Source of the DNA: Oceanisphaera psychrotolerans
Lineage (GTDB): Bacteria > Pseudomonadota > Gammaproteobacteria > Enterobacterales > Aeromonadaceae
Reading direction: 5' to 3'
NCBI RefSeq assembly: GCF_001870485.1
Contig: NZ_MDKE01000004.1
Span: forward strand, 1 to 64,000
DNA: 64,000 nt
A program made the translations under genes and the position numbers. The notes under the pieces are model-generated. The model had not been told where the DNA came from, did no database searches, and worked only from the letters and a program-made list of their open reading frames with translations. Of the stretch, positions 1-9,148 are shown piece after piece; within the stretch, counting starts at the first letter, position 1, and each line of letters starts with the position of its first letter.

Positions 1-419
1 AAGGTGGTGTCACATGCCTTGCATTGGAACCGAGGATGACCCGCAGAAGTCAGTCCTCTACGGCGGTAAAGAGTGCTAGGTGCATCAGCATAGAGCCCAA
101 ATTGTGGGCATTCTATGTTGTGGCAGCCGAATCCATCCTGCCGGTAGACCTTGGATAATACTGGTTTGTAACGAAGTCGCTCTACCTCTTCAGAGACAGC
201 AATGTTGCTCTTTATCATGTAGATACGACCACAGCTAACACACTGAATGCATGATTCTTTTTTCATTCCTGTCAGTTTGTAGTGTGGGTCTTTTCTACTC
301 TGGGTAGGGGATATGTTGAAGTTTTGGCAAGTTGGGTTCACGCAGACGTTCAGATCGACATTATCTGCGGTTTTCTCTGGAACCCTTGGTTGAGGTGCTT
401 GGCCGGATATCTGTCCCAT
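1..419 (-). CDS. Tandem zinc-ribbon protein, N-terminal part (C-terminus beyond window edge)
   Basis: An open frame runs on the minus strand from an ATG at 419 off the left edge, giving 139 visible residues; a stop (TAA) lies just upstream at 432-434. The start has a GGTGG ribosome site 6-7 bases upstream. Two similar cysteine modules are seen: C26/C31 with C57/C60/C63, then C99/C104 with C133/C136. Each has a CxNxxC-x-x-F pattern, a linker with Tyr/Gly, and a QCxxC end; the second reads FQCKACDTT. Such ribbons are typical of the DNA-binding N-termini of transposase-like or insertion-element proteins, so nucleic-acid binding is likely, but the catalytic part is not visible. A LexA-like operator lies directly upstream, suggesting SOS control. 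Function is inferred; the reading frame is well supported by the repeated motifs. Confidence 0.7.
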   Translation of the reverse strand, partial: MGQISGQAPQPRVPEKTADNVDLNVCVNPTCQNFNISPTQSRKDPHYKLTGMKKESCIQCVSCGRIYMIKSNIAVSEEVERLRYKPVLSKVYRQDGFGCHNIECPQFGLYADAPSTLYRRRGLTSAGHPRFQCKACDTT

Positions 420-435
420 GGATGCCACCCATTAG

Positions 436-451
436 CTGTATGTAAATACAG
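436..451. promoter_or_regulatory. LexA (SOS) box
   Basis: CTGTATGTAAATACAG fits the CTGT-N8-ACAG LexA consensus with an AT-rich core. It sits 17 bases upstream of the start codon of the minus-strand zinc-ribbon gene, where bound repressor would block transcription. A possible minus-strand -35 (TTGATA, complement of 473-478) lies upstream. The match is seen directly; SOS control is inferred. Confidence 0.6.
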
Positions 452-452
452 T

Positions 453-468
453 ATGGATGTGCATCCAT
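453..468. repeat. Short palindrome next to the LexA box
   Basis: ATGGATG-TG-CATCCAT is a 7-bp inverted repeat abutting the LexA-like box on the promoter side of the zinc-ribbon gene. It could be a second operator or a chance palindrome. No known regulator is assigned. Confidence 0.35.
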
Positions 469-705
469 GTGTTATCAACCACTCACCTTATGCACACGAA
501 AGGGGAATGGCTTGGAATTACTCACCGGCCTTTTTACGTTCTCCAGACCCGGAGCCTGCCGGCGGCGACGACGAGCTGGCCTGATCCCTGTTGAGCGGCG
601 CCCCGCTGCCCAACATCAGCCAGCAGCCCTGCTCCCGACGAGATCACATCCTTAACAATTATCTGGTTTCCATATCGAATACTGTCATCTACTTGCGCTA
701 CAGTC

Positions 706-1689
706 GTGACCTCAGCATTCACCCATTGCAAGCCAGAGAACCCCTCAGCCGTGAGCACCCACAATCATTTCCGCCTGCTGGAGCAGTACCAGCAATACGA
801 GTCCGTCATCCACAGCCTGATGGAATCGATCATGACCAGCCTGAACGGGCCTGCGCTGTTGCAGGACAGTCAGGCCCAACAGCAGAGCATCGACTACCTC
901 AGCCGGGCCTATCCCTTTGTTGAGCTGCTTTACAGTCTGGACAGCGACGGCATCCAGCTGATGGACTCCGCCAACAGCCCCACCATGAGCGAGCGCCAGC
1001 GCCGTTCGCTGGGCAAGGGCAGTGACCGCAGCCAGCGTCCCTATGTGCTGGCCGCAAAACAGCAGGCCAATGCCGTTGTGGTCACCAGCCCCTACCTGTC
1101 GAATGCCACCCATCAACTGGCCATATCGGTGGTACAGCATCTGGTGGACGAGCAAGGCCGCGATCGCGGTTACCTGGTGATCAACTTCAACCTGCGCCGC
1201 CTGATTTCCTACCTCAACGGCGACGAGATGCGCTTTCGCTGCCATCACTACTTCCAGTGGATCTACGGCCTGATCGGCGGCCTGCTGATCCTGGTGGCGG
1301 CGCTGTTGTTGTATTCGGCGTTCGAATCTCTGGTGTCGGTGTTCGATGAAGACAGCAATATCGCGACCGGCGCCTTCGGCACCGTTATCCTGATCACCCT
1401 GGGGATGTCGATTTTCGACCTGGGCAAGACCATCCTCGAGGAAGAGGTGCTGGTGAACAAGGATATCCACCATCACGACTCGACCCGGCGCACCATCTCC
1501 CGCTTCATGGCGGCCATCATCATTGCGGTTTCTATCGAAGCCCTGCTGCTGATGTTCAAGTCTCTGCTCGACGGCGATGGCGGCAACCAGCTGATCAATG
1601 CGGTATGGATGCTGATGGCCGCGGTGGCCATGCTGGCCGGCCTGGGGGTCTACCTCAAACTGAGCCGGGACAACCAGACCGCCGACTAG
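706..1689 (+). CDS. PDC-type sensor-domain membrane protein
   Basis: A 327-residue protein. Residues about 20-165 look like an extracytoplasmic PDC/Cache-like sensing domain, although no clear N-terminal membrane segment precedes it. Four hydrophobic helices follow, near residues 185-205, 222-242, 265-285 and 295-315. No GGDEF, EAL, kinase or methyl-accepting domain is attached, so any output is unknown. The first candidate start is GTG at 706, with a second GTG in frame at 751; neither has a good ribosome site, so the N-terminus is uncertain. A GC-rich hairpin without a T-run (1688-1706) follows the stop. The PDC assignment rests on the recalled general pattern of such proteins and is moderate; a structural membrane role is the alternative. 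Confidence 0.6.
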   Translation: MTSAFTHCKPENPSAVSTHNHFRLLEQYQQYESVIHSLMESIMTSLNGPALLQDSQAQQQSIDYLSRAYPFVELLYSLDSDGIQLMDSANSPTMSERQRRSLGKGSDRSQRPYVLAAKQQANAVVVTSPYLSNATHQLAISVVQHLVDEQGRDRGYLVINFNLRRLISYLNGDEMRFRCHHYFQWIYGLIGGLLILVAALLLYSAFESLVSVFDEDSNIATGAFGTVILITLGMSIFDLGKTILEEEVLVNKDIHHHDSTRRTISRFMAAIIIAVSIEALLLMFKSLLDGDGGNQLINAVWMLMAAVAMLAGLGVYLKLSRDNQTAD

Positions 1690-1775
1690 CCGCCCTCCGG
1701 GCGGCTCAGCCTGCTAAAATGGAAAGTGAGCGCACACTCTGATGCGATATTTTTCCCGCCTGCTGGAGGCGCCCG

Positions 1776-2177
1776 ATGAACATCCTGCTTCGGTATGGCC
1801 TGCTGATCGCCCTGCTGGGGACGGTCCCGAGCGGCGTGCAGGCCACGCCAGGACTACTGGACGGGATGAGCTTTGTCGGCCTCAATGGCGAGGCGGGCAA
1901 GCCCCTCGACCCGGATGAACACGAGGAAATCACCTTTCACGACGGCCTGTTCACCTCGGTGTCCTGCGAGCCCTATCATTTCGGGAGTGCAGAGTATTCA
2001 ACCACCGAAGTTGACGGTGCCATTCATTTCACCGCGGTGACCGAGAGTCCGACCCACGGCAAGATAAGCTGGCAAGGGGTGGTGAAGGGCCGCACCGCCG
2101 AGGTCGGCTTTGTCTGGACCAAGGAACGCTGGTACTGGAATACCCGCCGGGAATACTGGTTCAGAGGCACCCTTTAG
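1776..2177 (+). CDS. Hypothetical periplasmic protein
   Basis: A 133-residue protein with an N-terminal signal peptide (Leu-rich core at residues 3-16, likely cleavage after the Ala-containing QAT region near 23). The mature part of about 110 residues is rich in beta-prone and aromatic stretches, with a Trp/Tyr/Arg-rich C-terminus. It carries no lipobox and one cysteine in the mature region, so it is probably a soluble periplasmic protein with a small beta-barrel or sandwich fold. The start at 1776 has a strong GGAGG ribosome site. I do not recognise the family. The next gene begins about 30 bases downstream on the same strand, so the two may be co-transcribed. Confidence 0.65.
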   Translation: MNILLRYGLLIALLGTVPSGVQATPGLLDGMSFVGLNGEAGKPLDPDEHEEITFHDGLFTSVSCEPYHFGSAEYSTTEVDGAIHFTAVTESPTHGKISWQGVVKGRTAEVGFVWTKERWYWNTRREYWFRGTL

Positions 2178-2210
2178 CAATAAGGCATGCCATGCTCGTG
2201 AAAGGCGTAT

Positions 2211-2876
2211 ATGACTGACTCACATCAAGATCCTGACGGAAATAGCCGACTGGCCCGCTACCTCCGACTCGCCCTGCTGGTCGGCATTATCATCGTGCTG
2301 AACATAGGGGGCGGCTGGCTGGCCCGCCAGCTCAACCTGCAGCTGTTTCCCCGGCACGATACGCTGATCGGTTTGGTGATACTGACGGCAGCCTGCCTCT
2401 ATATTCTGCTGATGGCGATACCCTTCATGCCCGGCATAGAAATCGGGCTGGCGTTGATGATGCTGCTGGGCAGCGAGGGCGCCCTGCTGGTTTACCTGTG
2501 CACCCTTGCCGCCCTGTCGCTCAGCTTCCTGATCGGTTGGCTCATTCCGCCTCCCCTGATCCGCTGCCTGCTGAACTGGCTGCACCTGTACCAGGCCGGC
2601 GATCTGGTCAGACAGCTGGCTCCCCTGGGCCGGCAACAACGGCTGGCCCTGCTCGGCGAGCGGCTCCCCAGACGCATCGCACCGCTGCTGCTGAAATACC
2701 GCTACCTGACCATTGCCGCCGCCCTCAACCTGCCGGGCAATACCCTGATTGGCGGCGGCGGCGGCATCGGCCTGGTGGTGGGCATGAGCAGGCTGATCCC
2801 CTTTCACGGTTTTATTATGCTGACAGCCCTGGCCGTGGCGCCGGTGCCAATCTGGTTTTTCTTTTTCGGCGGATAG
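2211..2876 (+). CDS. VTT/DedA-like integral membrane protein
   Basis: A 221-residue protein with about six hydrophobic segments: roughly residues 18-38, 50-70, 76-95, 98-118, 165-190 and 198-220. A segment reading IPFMPGIEIGLALMMLLG resembles the re-entrant core of VTT (TVP38/DedA) proteins, which are membrane proteins tied to lipid flipping and envelope homeostasis. The glycine-rich loop GGGGGIG near residue 181 precedes the last helices. The start at 2211 has only a weak AAAGG site. It lies between two small genes on the same strand. The VTT assignment rests on local pattern resemblance, so function is tentative. Confidence 0.6.
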   Translation: MTDSHQDPDGNSRLARYLRLALLVGIIIVLNIGGGWLARQLNLQLFPRHDTLIGLVILTAACLYILLMAIPFMPGIEIGLALMMLLGSEGALLVYLCTLAALSLSFLIGWLIPPPLIRCLLNWLHLYQAGDLVRQLAPLGRQQRLALLGERLPRRIAPLLLKYRYLTIAAALNLPGNTLIGGGGGIGLVVGMSRLIPFHGFIMLTALAVAPVPIWFFFFGG

Positions 2877-2911
2877 GCCGGTCACCCCCTCTGCCACAGA
2901 CAGGAGGCAAC

Positions 2912-3262
2912 ATGTGGTTAATCGACAAGCTGGCCGAACAGGCCATCGACAAGGCCCGGCGGGAAGGTCAGCTCGATAACCTTCCCGGTGCCGGCAAACC
3001 GCTGGTACTGGAAGACGACAACCAGGTTCCCGAGCCGCTGCGTGCCGGCTACCGGCTGCTGAAAAACGCCGGTTTCCTGCCGCCGGAGCTGGAAGCACGC
3101 AAGGAATATCTGGCACTCCATGAATTGCTGGAAACGGTAGCCGCACCCCAGCAGGCCGAGCTGCAACGCCGCCTCCGCCAGCTGGAACTGACCCTGGGCG
3201 AGCGTTTCAGCCAGTTGCCGGCAGCGGCAAAACAGCAGCTTGCCGCCAAAAAGTCAGGCTGA
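2912..3262 (+). CDS. DUF1992 (DnaJ-homologue C28-type) protein, YhdN-like
   Basis: A 116-residue soluble protein. The N-terminal half carries the conserved DUF1992 signature: a WLIDKLAEQ-like start, a LPGAGKPL turn near residue 26, and PEPLRAGYRLLKNAG with PPELE near residues 43-60. The C-terminal half is a charged helical region. Length and layout match E. coli YhdN; eukaryotic homologues are called DNAJC28. No biochemical role is established for the family. The ATG at 2912 is preceded by a CAGGAGG ribosome site, which fixes this start even though the frame stays open further upstream. It ends just before a terminator shared with sstT. Confidence 0.85.
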   Translation: MWLIDKLAEQAIDKARREGQLDNLPGAGKPLVLEDDNQVPEPLRAGYRLLKNAGFLPPELEARKEYLALHELLETVAAPQQAELQRRLRQLELTLGERFSQLPAAAKQQLAAKKSG

Positions 3263-3295
3263 TCCGGCCACCAGCGTCGTCAGGCATGAAATGCA

Positions 3296-3327
3296 AAAGG
3301 CCGGTTGGCGTGCGCCAACCGGCCTTT
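3296..3327. terminator. Bidirectional terminator between the DUF1992 gene and sstT
   Basis: Arms of AAAGGCCGGTTGGCG and its exact complement are separated by a 2-base loop. It serves the convergent DUF1992 gene (+) and sstT (-). The T-runs on either side are short (3-4). Confidence 0.75.
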
Positions 3328-3354
3328 GGATTACCGGGATGGTTTACTGTCGGT

Positions 3355-4575
3355 TCAGGCCTTGTGCTGATCGGCCTGGCAGGCGGCGGCGGTAAACAGC
3401 ACGTCGGTAGAGCTGTTGAGGCCGGTTTCTGCCGAATCCTGCAGCACGCCGATGATGAAGCCCACGGCCACCACCTGCATCGCCACCTCGTTGGAGATAC
3501 CGAACAGGCTGCAGGCCAGCGGGATCAGCAGCAGCGAGCCACCGGCCACGCCGGAGGCGCCACAGGCAGAAACAGATGCGATCACACTCAGCAGCAGGGC
3601 GGTGGCGATGTCTACCTCGATACCCAGAGTATGCACCGCGGCCAGGGTCAGCACGGTAATGGTGATGGCGGCGCCGCCCATGTTGATGGTGGCTCCCAGC
3701 GGGATGGACACCGAATAGGTGTCTTCATGCAGATCCAGCCGCTTGCACAGGTCCATGTTGACCGGAATGTTGGCGGCGGAGCTGCGGGTGAAGAAGGCGG
3801 TCACGCCGCTCTCACGCAGGCACTTGAACACCAGCGGATAAGGATTGCGACGGATCTTGTAATAGACGATCAGCGGGTTCATCACCAGGGCGATGATCAT
3901 CATGGAGCCGATCAGTACCGCCAGCAGCTGGGCGTAACCCCACAGGGCCTCGAAGCCGGTGTCGGCGATGGTGCTGGCCACCAGGCCGAAAATACCGACA
4001 GGCGCCAGCCGGATCACGAACTTGACGATGCCGGACACGCCGTTGGCAACATCCCGGAACAGGTGCTTGGTGGAGTCGGCACCATGACGCATGGCCAGAC
4101 CCAGGCCGATGGCCCAGGCCAGCACACCGATGAAGTTACCGGTCAGCAGCGCATTGACGGGATTATCCACTACCTTGAACAGCAGGGTCTGCATCACCTC
4201 ACCGATGCCCTCGGGCGGAGAGGCCTCGGCGCCGCTGGTCACCAGCACCAGCTCGGTGGGGAAGACAAAGCTCATCACCACCGCGGTCAGAGCGGCGGCA
4301 AAGGTACCCAGCAGGTACAACGACAGTATCGGCTTGATGCTGGTCTGGTTGCCCTGCTTGTGGTTGGCGATGGACGAGGCCACCAGCACGAACACCAGCA
4401 CCGGCGCCACGGCCTTGAGCGCGCTGACAAACAGGCTGCCCAACAGGCCGACCGAGGTGGCGGTGGCCGGCGATGCAACTGCCAGCAGGGTACCGGCGAT
4501 GATGCCGATCAGGATTTGAGTGACCAGGCTGCCGCTGTTGGCGACCCGAAGCAGAAGAGGTTGTGTTTGGTTCAT
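3355..4575 (-). CDS. sstT: Serine/threonine:Na+ symporter SstT
   Basis: A 406-residue dicarboxylate/amino-acid:cation symporter (DAACS) family protein that imports serine and threonine with Na+ across the inner membrane. The substrate-binding half is visible: [13 protein letters not shown] (serine-rich re-entrant hairpin) and [15 protein letters not shown], followed by [14 protein letters not shown] and the [18 protein letters not shown]-terminus. Length matches E. coli SstT (414). The start at 4575 was chosen because AGGA sits five bases upstream; ATGs at 4581 and 4608 lack a site. It is monocistronic, convergent with the DUF1992 gene, with an AT-rich promoter region upstream. No abnormal residues were noticed. 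Confidence 0.92.
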   Translation of the reverse strand: MNQTQPLLLRVANSGSLVTQILIGIIAGTLLAVASPATATSVGLLGSLFVSALKAVAPVLVFVLVASSIANHKQGNQTSIKPILSLYLLGTFAAALTAVVMSFVFPTELVLVTSGAEASPPEGIGEVMQTLLFKVVDNPVNALLTGNFIGVLAWAIGLGLAMRHGADSTKHLFRDVANGVSGIVKFVIRLAPVGIFGLVASTIADTGFEALWGYAQLLAVLIGSMMIIALVMNPLIVYYKIRRNPYPLVFKCLRESGVTAFFTRSSAANIPVNMDLCKRLDLHEDTYSVSIPLGATINMGGAAITITVLTLAAVHTLGIEVDIATALLLSVIASVSACGASGVAGGSLLLIPLACSLFGISNEVAMQVVAVGFIIGVLQDSAETGLNSSTDVLFTAAACQADQHKA

Positions 4576-4950
4576 AGTCATCCTTTGATGGGCGAAAATC
4601 CATCTCATACGCTAAAGACGCTGCGACTTTATAGCAGAACCGACTAGAAAAAAACCAAAAGTGCAGCATTTTGCAACAGCCGACACATATGAACCCGCTT
4701 TTATGCTATTTTTGGATATATAAGAAGCTATAAAATTACGTTTCGAAATAAAAAAGCCGTCTTCTCCCCGCACCAGACAGCCATCCCTCGGAGAATGTCG
4801 ACCGTTAAGGCAACCCAGATCTATTGCCGTTTGACTCTATTTCCTGCCAGCTCCTGCTACGCTTGATAATCTATCGGCCACATCGTTGCCAACCGACCAT
4901 CAGGCTCATAACAATGCCGATATCGCCGTCGCTGCCAAGGAAGGAACCCT
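4576..4950. other. Divergent promoter region between sstT and the giant membrane protein gene
   Basis: A 375-base intergenic region. The segment 4680-4760 is clearly AT-rich compared with its surroundings (TATTTTTGGATATATAAG and similar) and probably carries the sstT promoter and the promoter of the rightward gene. I could not assign exact -35/-10 elements. No gene is seen in it. Confidence 0.45.
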
Positions 4951-7900
4951 ATGCGCCCCGTCACCATGGTTTTCTTGTTGATGTTGACCTTGCTGCCGTT
5001 CACGGGCAGGGCCCTGAGTCCGGAGCAGGTACCTGCTCCGCTGCAACCCTGGATTGACTGGGTACTGCACGGCGAAGAACAGCGTCACTGCCCCTTTGTC
5101 TACCATCAGGGGACCGCCTACCAGTGCGCCTGGCCCACCCGGCTGGCGCTGAACCTGAGTGATAACGGCGGTCGCTTCAGCCAGCAATGGCAACTCTATC
5201 GGGAAAGCTGGGTGCGACTGCCCGGCGACCATAAATACTGGCCCCAGCAGATCACCGTTAACGGCGAACCGATGCCGGTATCGGCGGACAAGGGCACACC
5301 CCGAATCAAGCTGCCCGCCGGGAAACATCTCATCGAAGGCCAATGGCAGTGGACCCGATTGCCGACAACGTTGCCCCTCAACCCCGCCACCGGCTTGCTG
5401 GCACTCACTATCAATAATAAACAGGTAGCGTGGCCGGAACTGGATAAAACAGGCCGCCTCTGGCTCGGCCAACGCAAGGCCGGTGCCGAGGATACCCCCC
5501 CTCGGGGAGATGCACTGACGCTGCAGGTGTATCGCAAGGTCGAAGACAACATTCCCCTGCAGATCACCACCCTGCTCAATCTGGAGGTGGCCGGTGAGCA
5601 ACGCGAACTGCTGCTGGGCCCGATGCTGCTCGACCAGCAGATCCCGCTGCAACTCGACAGCCCCCTGCCCGCCAGGCTCGAACCCGACGGCCGCTTGCGG
5701 GTACAGGTACGCCCCGGTCGCTGGAGCATCCGCCTGCTCAGCCGTCATCCGGACCCGGTGACCCGCCTCGCCGCGCCCACCGTGCCCGCTCCCTGGCCGG
5801 AACAGGAAGTCTGGGTGTTCCAGGCCGTCAATCAGCTGCGGCTGGTCGAGGTCGAGAATTTGGTCGCCATCGATCCACAGCAAACCAGTCTGCCGCAAGA
5901 CTGGCAACGTCTGCCCGCCTACCAGCTCGGCCAGGGTGAACAGATGCAGCTCAGGGTGATCCGGCGCGGCGACCGGGAGCCAGAGCCGGATCGGCTCGGC
6001 CTGCAGCGCCAGCTGTGGCTGGATTTCGACGGGGGTGGCTACACGGTGCAGGACAGCATCACCGGCCGCATGACCCGGGGCTGGCGGCTGGAAACCACCC
6101 CGGCCCTGCAACTGGGCCGGGTTTCCATCGACGGCCAGCCCCAGTTTATTACCCGTCAGGAAGACTCGGACCGGCTGGGCGTGGAAGTCCGTCGGGGGGC
6201 GCTCAATCTCAGTGCCGACAGCCGCTATGAGGGGGACATCCGCACCCTGCCGGCGGTGGGCTGGGATACCGACCTGCAAAGCCTGCACACCCGGCTGCAC
6301 CTGCCGCCGGGCTGGAAGCTCTTTTCCGCCTCGGGCATGGATAACGCCCCCAGTACCTGGCTGCAACGCTGGACCCTGCTGGATTTGTTTCTGGTGCTGA
6401 TCGCCGCCCTGGCCGCCTATCGCCTCTGGGGCTGGCAATGGGGCTTGCTGGCCCTGCTGACCCTGGTTCTGATCTGGCACCAGTCCACCGGCATGGGGCC
6501 ACCGCGCTGGGTCTGGCTGCATCTGCTGGCGGCCACGGCGCTGCTGCGGGTGCTGCCCGCCGGCCGGCTGCGACAGGGGATGATCGGTTATCGCAATCTC
6601 AGTCTGCTGGTGCTGCTGCTGATCGCCATTCCCTTCATGGTGGCCGAGGTGCGCACCGCCATGTACCCGCAGCTGGCGCAGGCCTCGGCCTATAACCCCT
6701 TTCCCGTCGAAGCCGAAGCCCCGATGGAAATGACCACCGGCGCCGAACAGACATTACCGGCCACGGCACCGTTGCGGGAACTGGCCGACAAGCGGCAGGC
6801 CTCGTCCTATGCCTCCGGCCAGGGCAAACCGCTGACGCAACTCGATCCCGATGCCCGGGTGCAAACCGGCCCCGGCCTGCCGAACTGGCAATGGAACAGC
6901 GTCGAGCTAAGCTGGAACGGCCCGGTGCAACGGGATCAGCAGATCCGGCTGGTGCTGCTGTCACCCGGCATCAATCTGCTGCTGAACCTGCTGCGGGTGG
7001 CACTGGTCAGCCTGCTGGTACTGCGTATGGCGGGGGTAAGCTTCAGCCGTGGTCGCGGCTTCCATCTGCAACAGGGCCTGTTGTCGGCTCTGGTGCCGAT
7101 ATGGCTGCCGGTTTCGCTGCTGCTGTTGTTGACCCTGCCGAGCCCGGCCCGGGCGGACATGCCGGATGCCCGGCTGCTCGAGCAACTGAAAACCCGGCTG
7201 CTGGCTCCGCCCGACTGCCTGCCTGACTGTGCCCAGATATCCATTCTGCGCCTGACTGTCAGCCCGCAACAACTCGATGCCGAACTGGAAGTACATGCCC
7301 AGGAAGCGGTCGCCGTGCCCCTGCCGGCCAACACCGATCACTGGATGCCGCGCCGGGTACTGATAGAGGGGGTAGTGGCCGAGGCGCTGCTGCGTGATAG
7401 AACCGGCACCCTTTATCTGCCGCTGTCGGCGGGCATTCACCGGGTCAGGCTGAGTGGACCCCTGCCCGAGCAGGACGGCGTACAGCTGCCCCTGAGCCTG
7501 CGCCCTCATCGGATAGAAACACAGATGGATGGCTGGGCCCTGCAAGGGGTGGATGAAAATGGTGTGCCCGGCGATCAGCTGCAGTTGAACCGGATCCGCC
7601 CGCAAAGCGCCGCGGCGGAGCACAACAGACTGGAGCCCGGCATGCTGCCGGATTTTGTCCGGGTGGAGCGGATACTGCGGCTCGATCTGGACTGGATGGT
7701 CGAAACCCGGGTCTCCCGCCAATCGCCGGCCGGACAACCTATCTCACTGGAGATACCGCTGCTGCCGGGTGAGTCGGTACTCACCGACGGCGTGCGCGTA
7801 CAGGACGGCAAGGTCATGCTCGATCTTGCCGCCAGCCAGCAACAGGCATACTGGCAGTCCCGTCTGGAGAAAATACCGCACCTCATCCTGACTGCGCCCG

Positions 7901-8697
7901 ACACCCGTCGCTGGACCGAAACCTGGCGCGTGGATATCAGCCCGATCTGGCATCTGGAGAGCAGCGGCATACCGGTGATCCATCATCAGGATCAGACCGG
8001 TAACTGGCTGCCGGAATGGCGGCCCTGGCCCGGAGAGCAGCTCAGGCTCGATATCAGCCGCCCCGCCGGAGTCGACGGTCAAACCCTGACCATCGATCAC
8101 ACCCGGTTAAAGGTGCAACCCGGCAAGCGCGCAATCGACGCCAGCCTGCGACTGCACCTGCGCAGCAGCCAGGGCGGCCAGCACAGCCTGCAACTGCCCG
8201 ACAAGGTGGAACTGCTGGCGGTGACTATCGACGGCAAGGCCCAGCCGATCCGTCTGCAGGGCCAGACCCTGACCTTTCCGCTGACGCCGGGCGCCCAGAC
8301 CCTGGACGTCCACTGGCGCCACAATGACGGCATCAGCCCGCTGCTCTATACGCCGAACATCGAGCCGGGCAGCGCCAGCGTCAACAACAACATCGAGCTG
8401 GAACTGGGCCGGGACCGCTGGATCCTGTTCGCCATGGGTCCGCGGATGGGTCCGGCGGTGCTGTTCTGGAGCCTGCTGACCATCACCCTGCTGCTGGCCG
8501 TCGGGCTGAGCCGGGTCTCCTTCACCCCGCTGCGCCTGCATCACTGGCTACTGCTGGGCATAGGACTGACCCAGGTGCCCTTGTGGATGGCGCTGATGGT
8601 GGTGGCCTGGCTGCTGGCCCTCGGCCTGCGTGGTCGCTGGCAGCATGCGGAAGCGGCCGGCTGTTCAATCTGGTCCAAATCGGCCTGGTGCTGCTGA
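4951..8697 (+). CDS. Giant envelope protein of unknown function (frame broken near its end)
   Basis: A 1,248-residue reading with a signal peptide (residues 1-21), a long extracytoplasmic region of about 480 residues, a hydrophobic helix cluster near 505-570, further helices near 675-695 and 710-730, a second large extracytoplasmic domain (about 745-1155), then more helices. It ends abnormally at 8697. The expected continuation lies in the next frame, 8652-9044. Restoring a third G at 8649-8650 gives one 1,364-residue protein. The repeated arrangement of beta-rich extracytoplasmic blocks and membrane segments suggests an envelope scaffold or transporter-like protein, but I recognise no family with a known function. 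It stands alone between sstT and the betaine operon. Confidence 0.7.
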   Translation: MRPVTMVFLLMLTLLPFTGRALSPEQVPAPLQPWIDWVLHGEEQRHCPFVYHQGTAYQCAWPTRLALNLSDNGGRFSQQWQLYRESWVRLPGDHKYWPQQITVNGEPMPVSADKGTPRIKLPAGKHLIEGQWQWTRLPTTLPLNPATGLLALTINNKQVAWPELDKTGRLWLGQRKAGAEDTPPRGDALTLQVYRKVEDNIPLQITTLLNLEVAGEQRELLLGPMLLDQQIPLQLDSPLPARLEPDGRLRVQVRPGRWSIRLLSRHPDPVTRLAAPTVPAPWPEQEVWVFQAVNQLRLVEVENLVAIDPQQTSLPQDWQRLPAYQLGQGEQMQLRVIRRGDREPEPDRLGLQRQLWLDFDGGGYTVQDSITGRMTRGWRLETTPALQLGRVSIDGQPQFITRQEDSDRLGVEVRRGALNLSADSRYEGDIRTLPAVGWDTDLQSLHTRLHLPPGWKLFSASGMDNAPSTWLQRWTLLDLFLVLIAALAAYRLWGWQWGLLALLTLVLIWHQSTGMGPPRWVWLHLLAATALLRVLPAGRLRQGMIGYRNLSLLVLLLIAIPFMVAEVRTAMYPQLAQASAYNPFPVEAEAPMEMTTGAEQTLPATAPLRELADKRQASSYASGQGKPLTQLDPDARVQTGPGLPNWQWNSVELSWNGPVQRDQQIRLVLLSPGINLLLNLLRVALVSLLVLRMAGVSFSRGRGFHLQQGLLSALVPIWLPVSLLLLLTLPSPARADMPDARLLEQLKTRLLAPPDCLPDCAQISILRLTVSPQQLDAELEVHAQEAVAVPLPANTDHWMPRRVLIEGVVAEALLRDRTGTLYLPLSAGIHRVRLSGPLPEQDGVQLPLSLRPHRIETQMDGWALQGVDENGVPGDQLQLNRIRPQSAAAEHNRLEPGMLPDFVRVERILRLDLDWMVETRVSRQSPAGQPISLEIPLLPGESVLTDGVRVQDGKVMLDLAASQQQAYWQSRLEKIPHLILTAPDTRRWTETWRVDISPIWHLESSGIPVIHHQDQTGNWLPEWRPWPGEQLRLDISRPAGVDGQTLTIDHTRLKVQPGKRAIDASLRLHLRSSQGGQHSLQLPDKVELLAVTIDGKAQPIRLQGQTLTFPLTPGAQTLDVHWRHNDGISPLLYTPNIEPGSASVNNNIELELGRDRWILFAMGPRMGPAVLFWSLLTITLLLAVGLSRVSFTPLRLHHWLLLGIGLTQVPLWMALMVVAWLLALGLRGRWQHAEAAGCSIWSKSAWCC

Positions 8698-9044
8698 CCA
8701 TCGCGGCCCTGAGCTATCTGTTCTATGCCATACAACAGGGCCTGCTGGGCCTGCCCGACATGCAGATCAGCGGCAACAACTCCTATGCCAGTACCCTGCG
8801 CTGGTATCAGGATCGAAGCGAGGCCGCGCTGCCCCAGGCCTGGGTGCTGTCGGTGCCGCTGCTGGTGTACCGGTTGCTGATGCTGGCCTGGGCACTGTGG
8901 CTGGCTTTCGCCCTGCTGAACTGGTTGCGCTGGGGCTGGGGTTGCTTCTCCAGCCACGGCATCTGGCGACCATTGCGGCTGCGGATCGCGAAAAACGACA
9001 AAAATGAGCCAAGGGGCCGCCGAGACAATCAGCCCAGGAGCTGA
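8652..9044 (+). pseudogene. Out-of-frame C-terminal end of the giant envelope protein
   Basis: This frame has no start of its own but continues the upstream protein smoothly. It encodes two to three hydrophobic helices (for example LVQIGLVLLTIAALSYLFY, and a second after PLLVYRLLMLAWALWLAF) and a short basic tail, ending at a TGA at 9042-9044. A single inserted G in the GG at 8649-8650 would join the two parts. The absence of a start codon and ribosome site, and the membrane character matching the upstream end, support one gene broken by a one-base deletion, probably a sequencing error. Confidence 0.65.
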
Positions 9045-9148
9045 GCAAGGCGAACCGCAAATACCGGTTAACGGTTTACCGAGGGTCTGGCTTTGCATAG
9101 AGTATCCTTATGCATTCGGGACCCATTCTCAAGACAAGGAAAAACGAC

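Larger units (their letters stand above)
434..705. other. Intergenic region, mostly unexplained
   Basis: About 270 bases separate the zinc-ribbon gene from the sensor-like gene. The left part holds the LexA-like box and palindrome. The rest, 480-705, has only short unconvincing frames and no recognisable RNA or terminator. It may contain the promoter of the rightward gene, but no clear -35/-10 pair was identified. Confidence 0.4.

Noticed and set aside
534-764. Small minus-strand frame upstream of the sensor gene
   Set aside because: No ribosome site or recognisable motif, and it overlaps the start of a better-supported gene.
1688-1706. Hairpin after the PDC gene as a terminator
   Set aside because: The stem is perfect but has no T-run, so termination is uncertain and it was not listed as a terminator.
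3286-4647. A plus-strand frame opposite sstT
   Set aside because: Low-complexity translation rich in Gly, His and Gln; sstT on the other strand explains the region.
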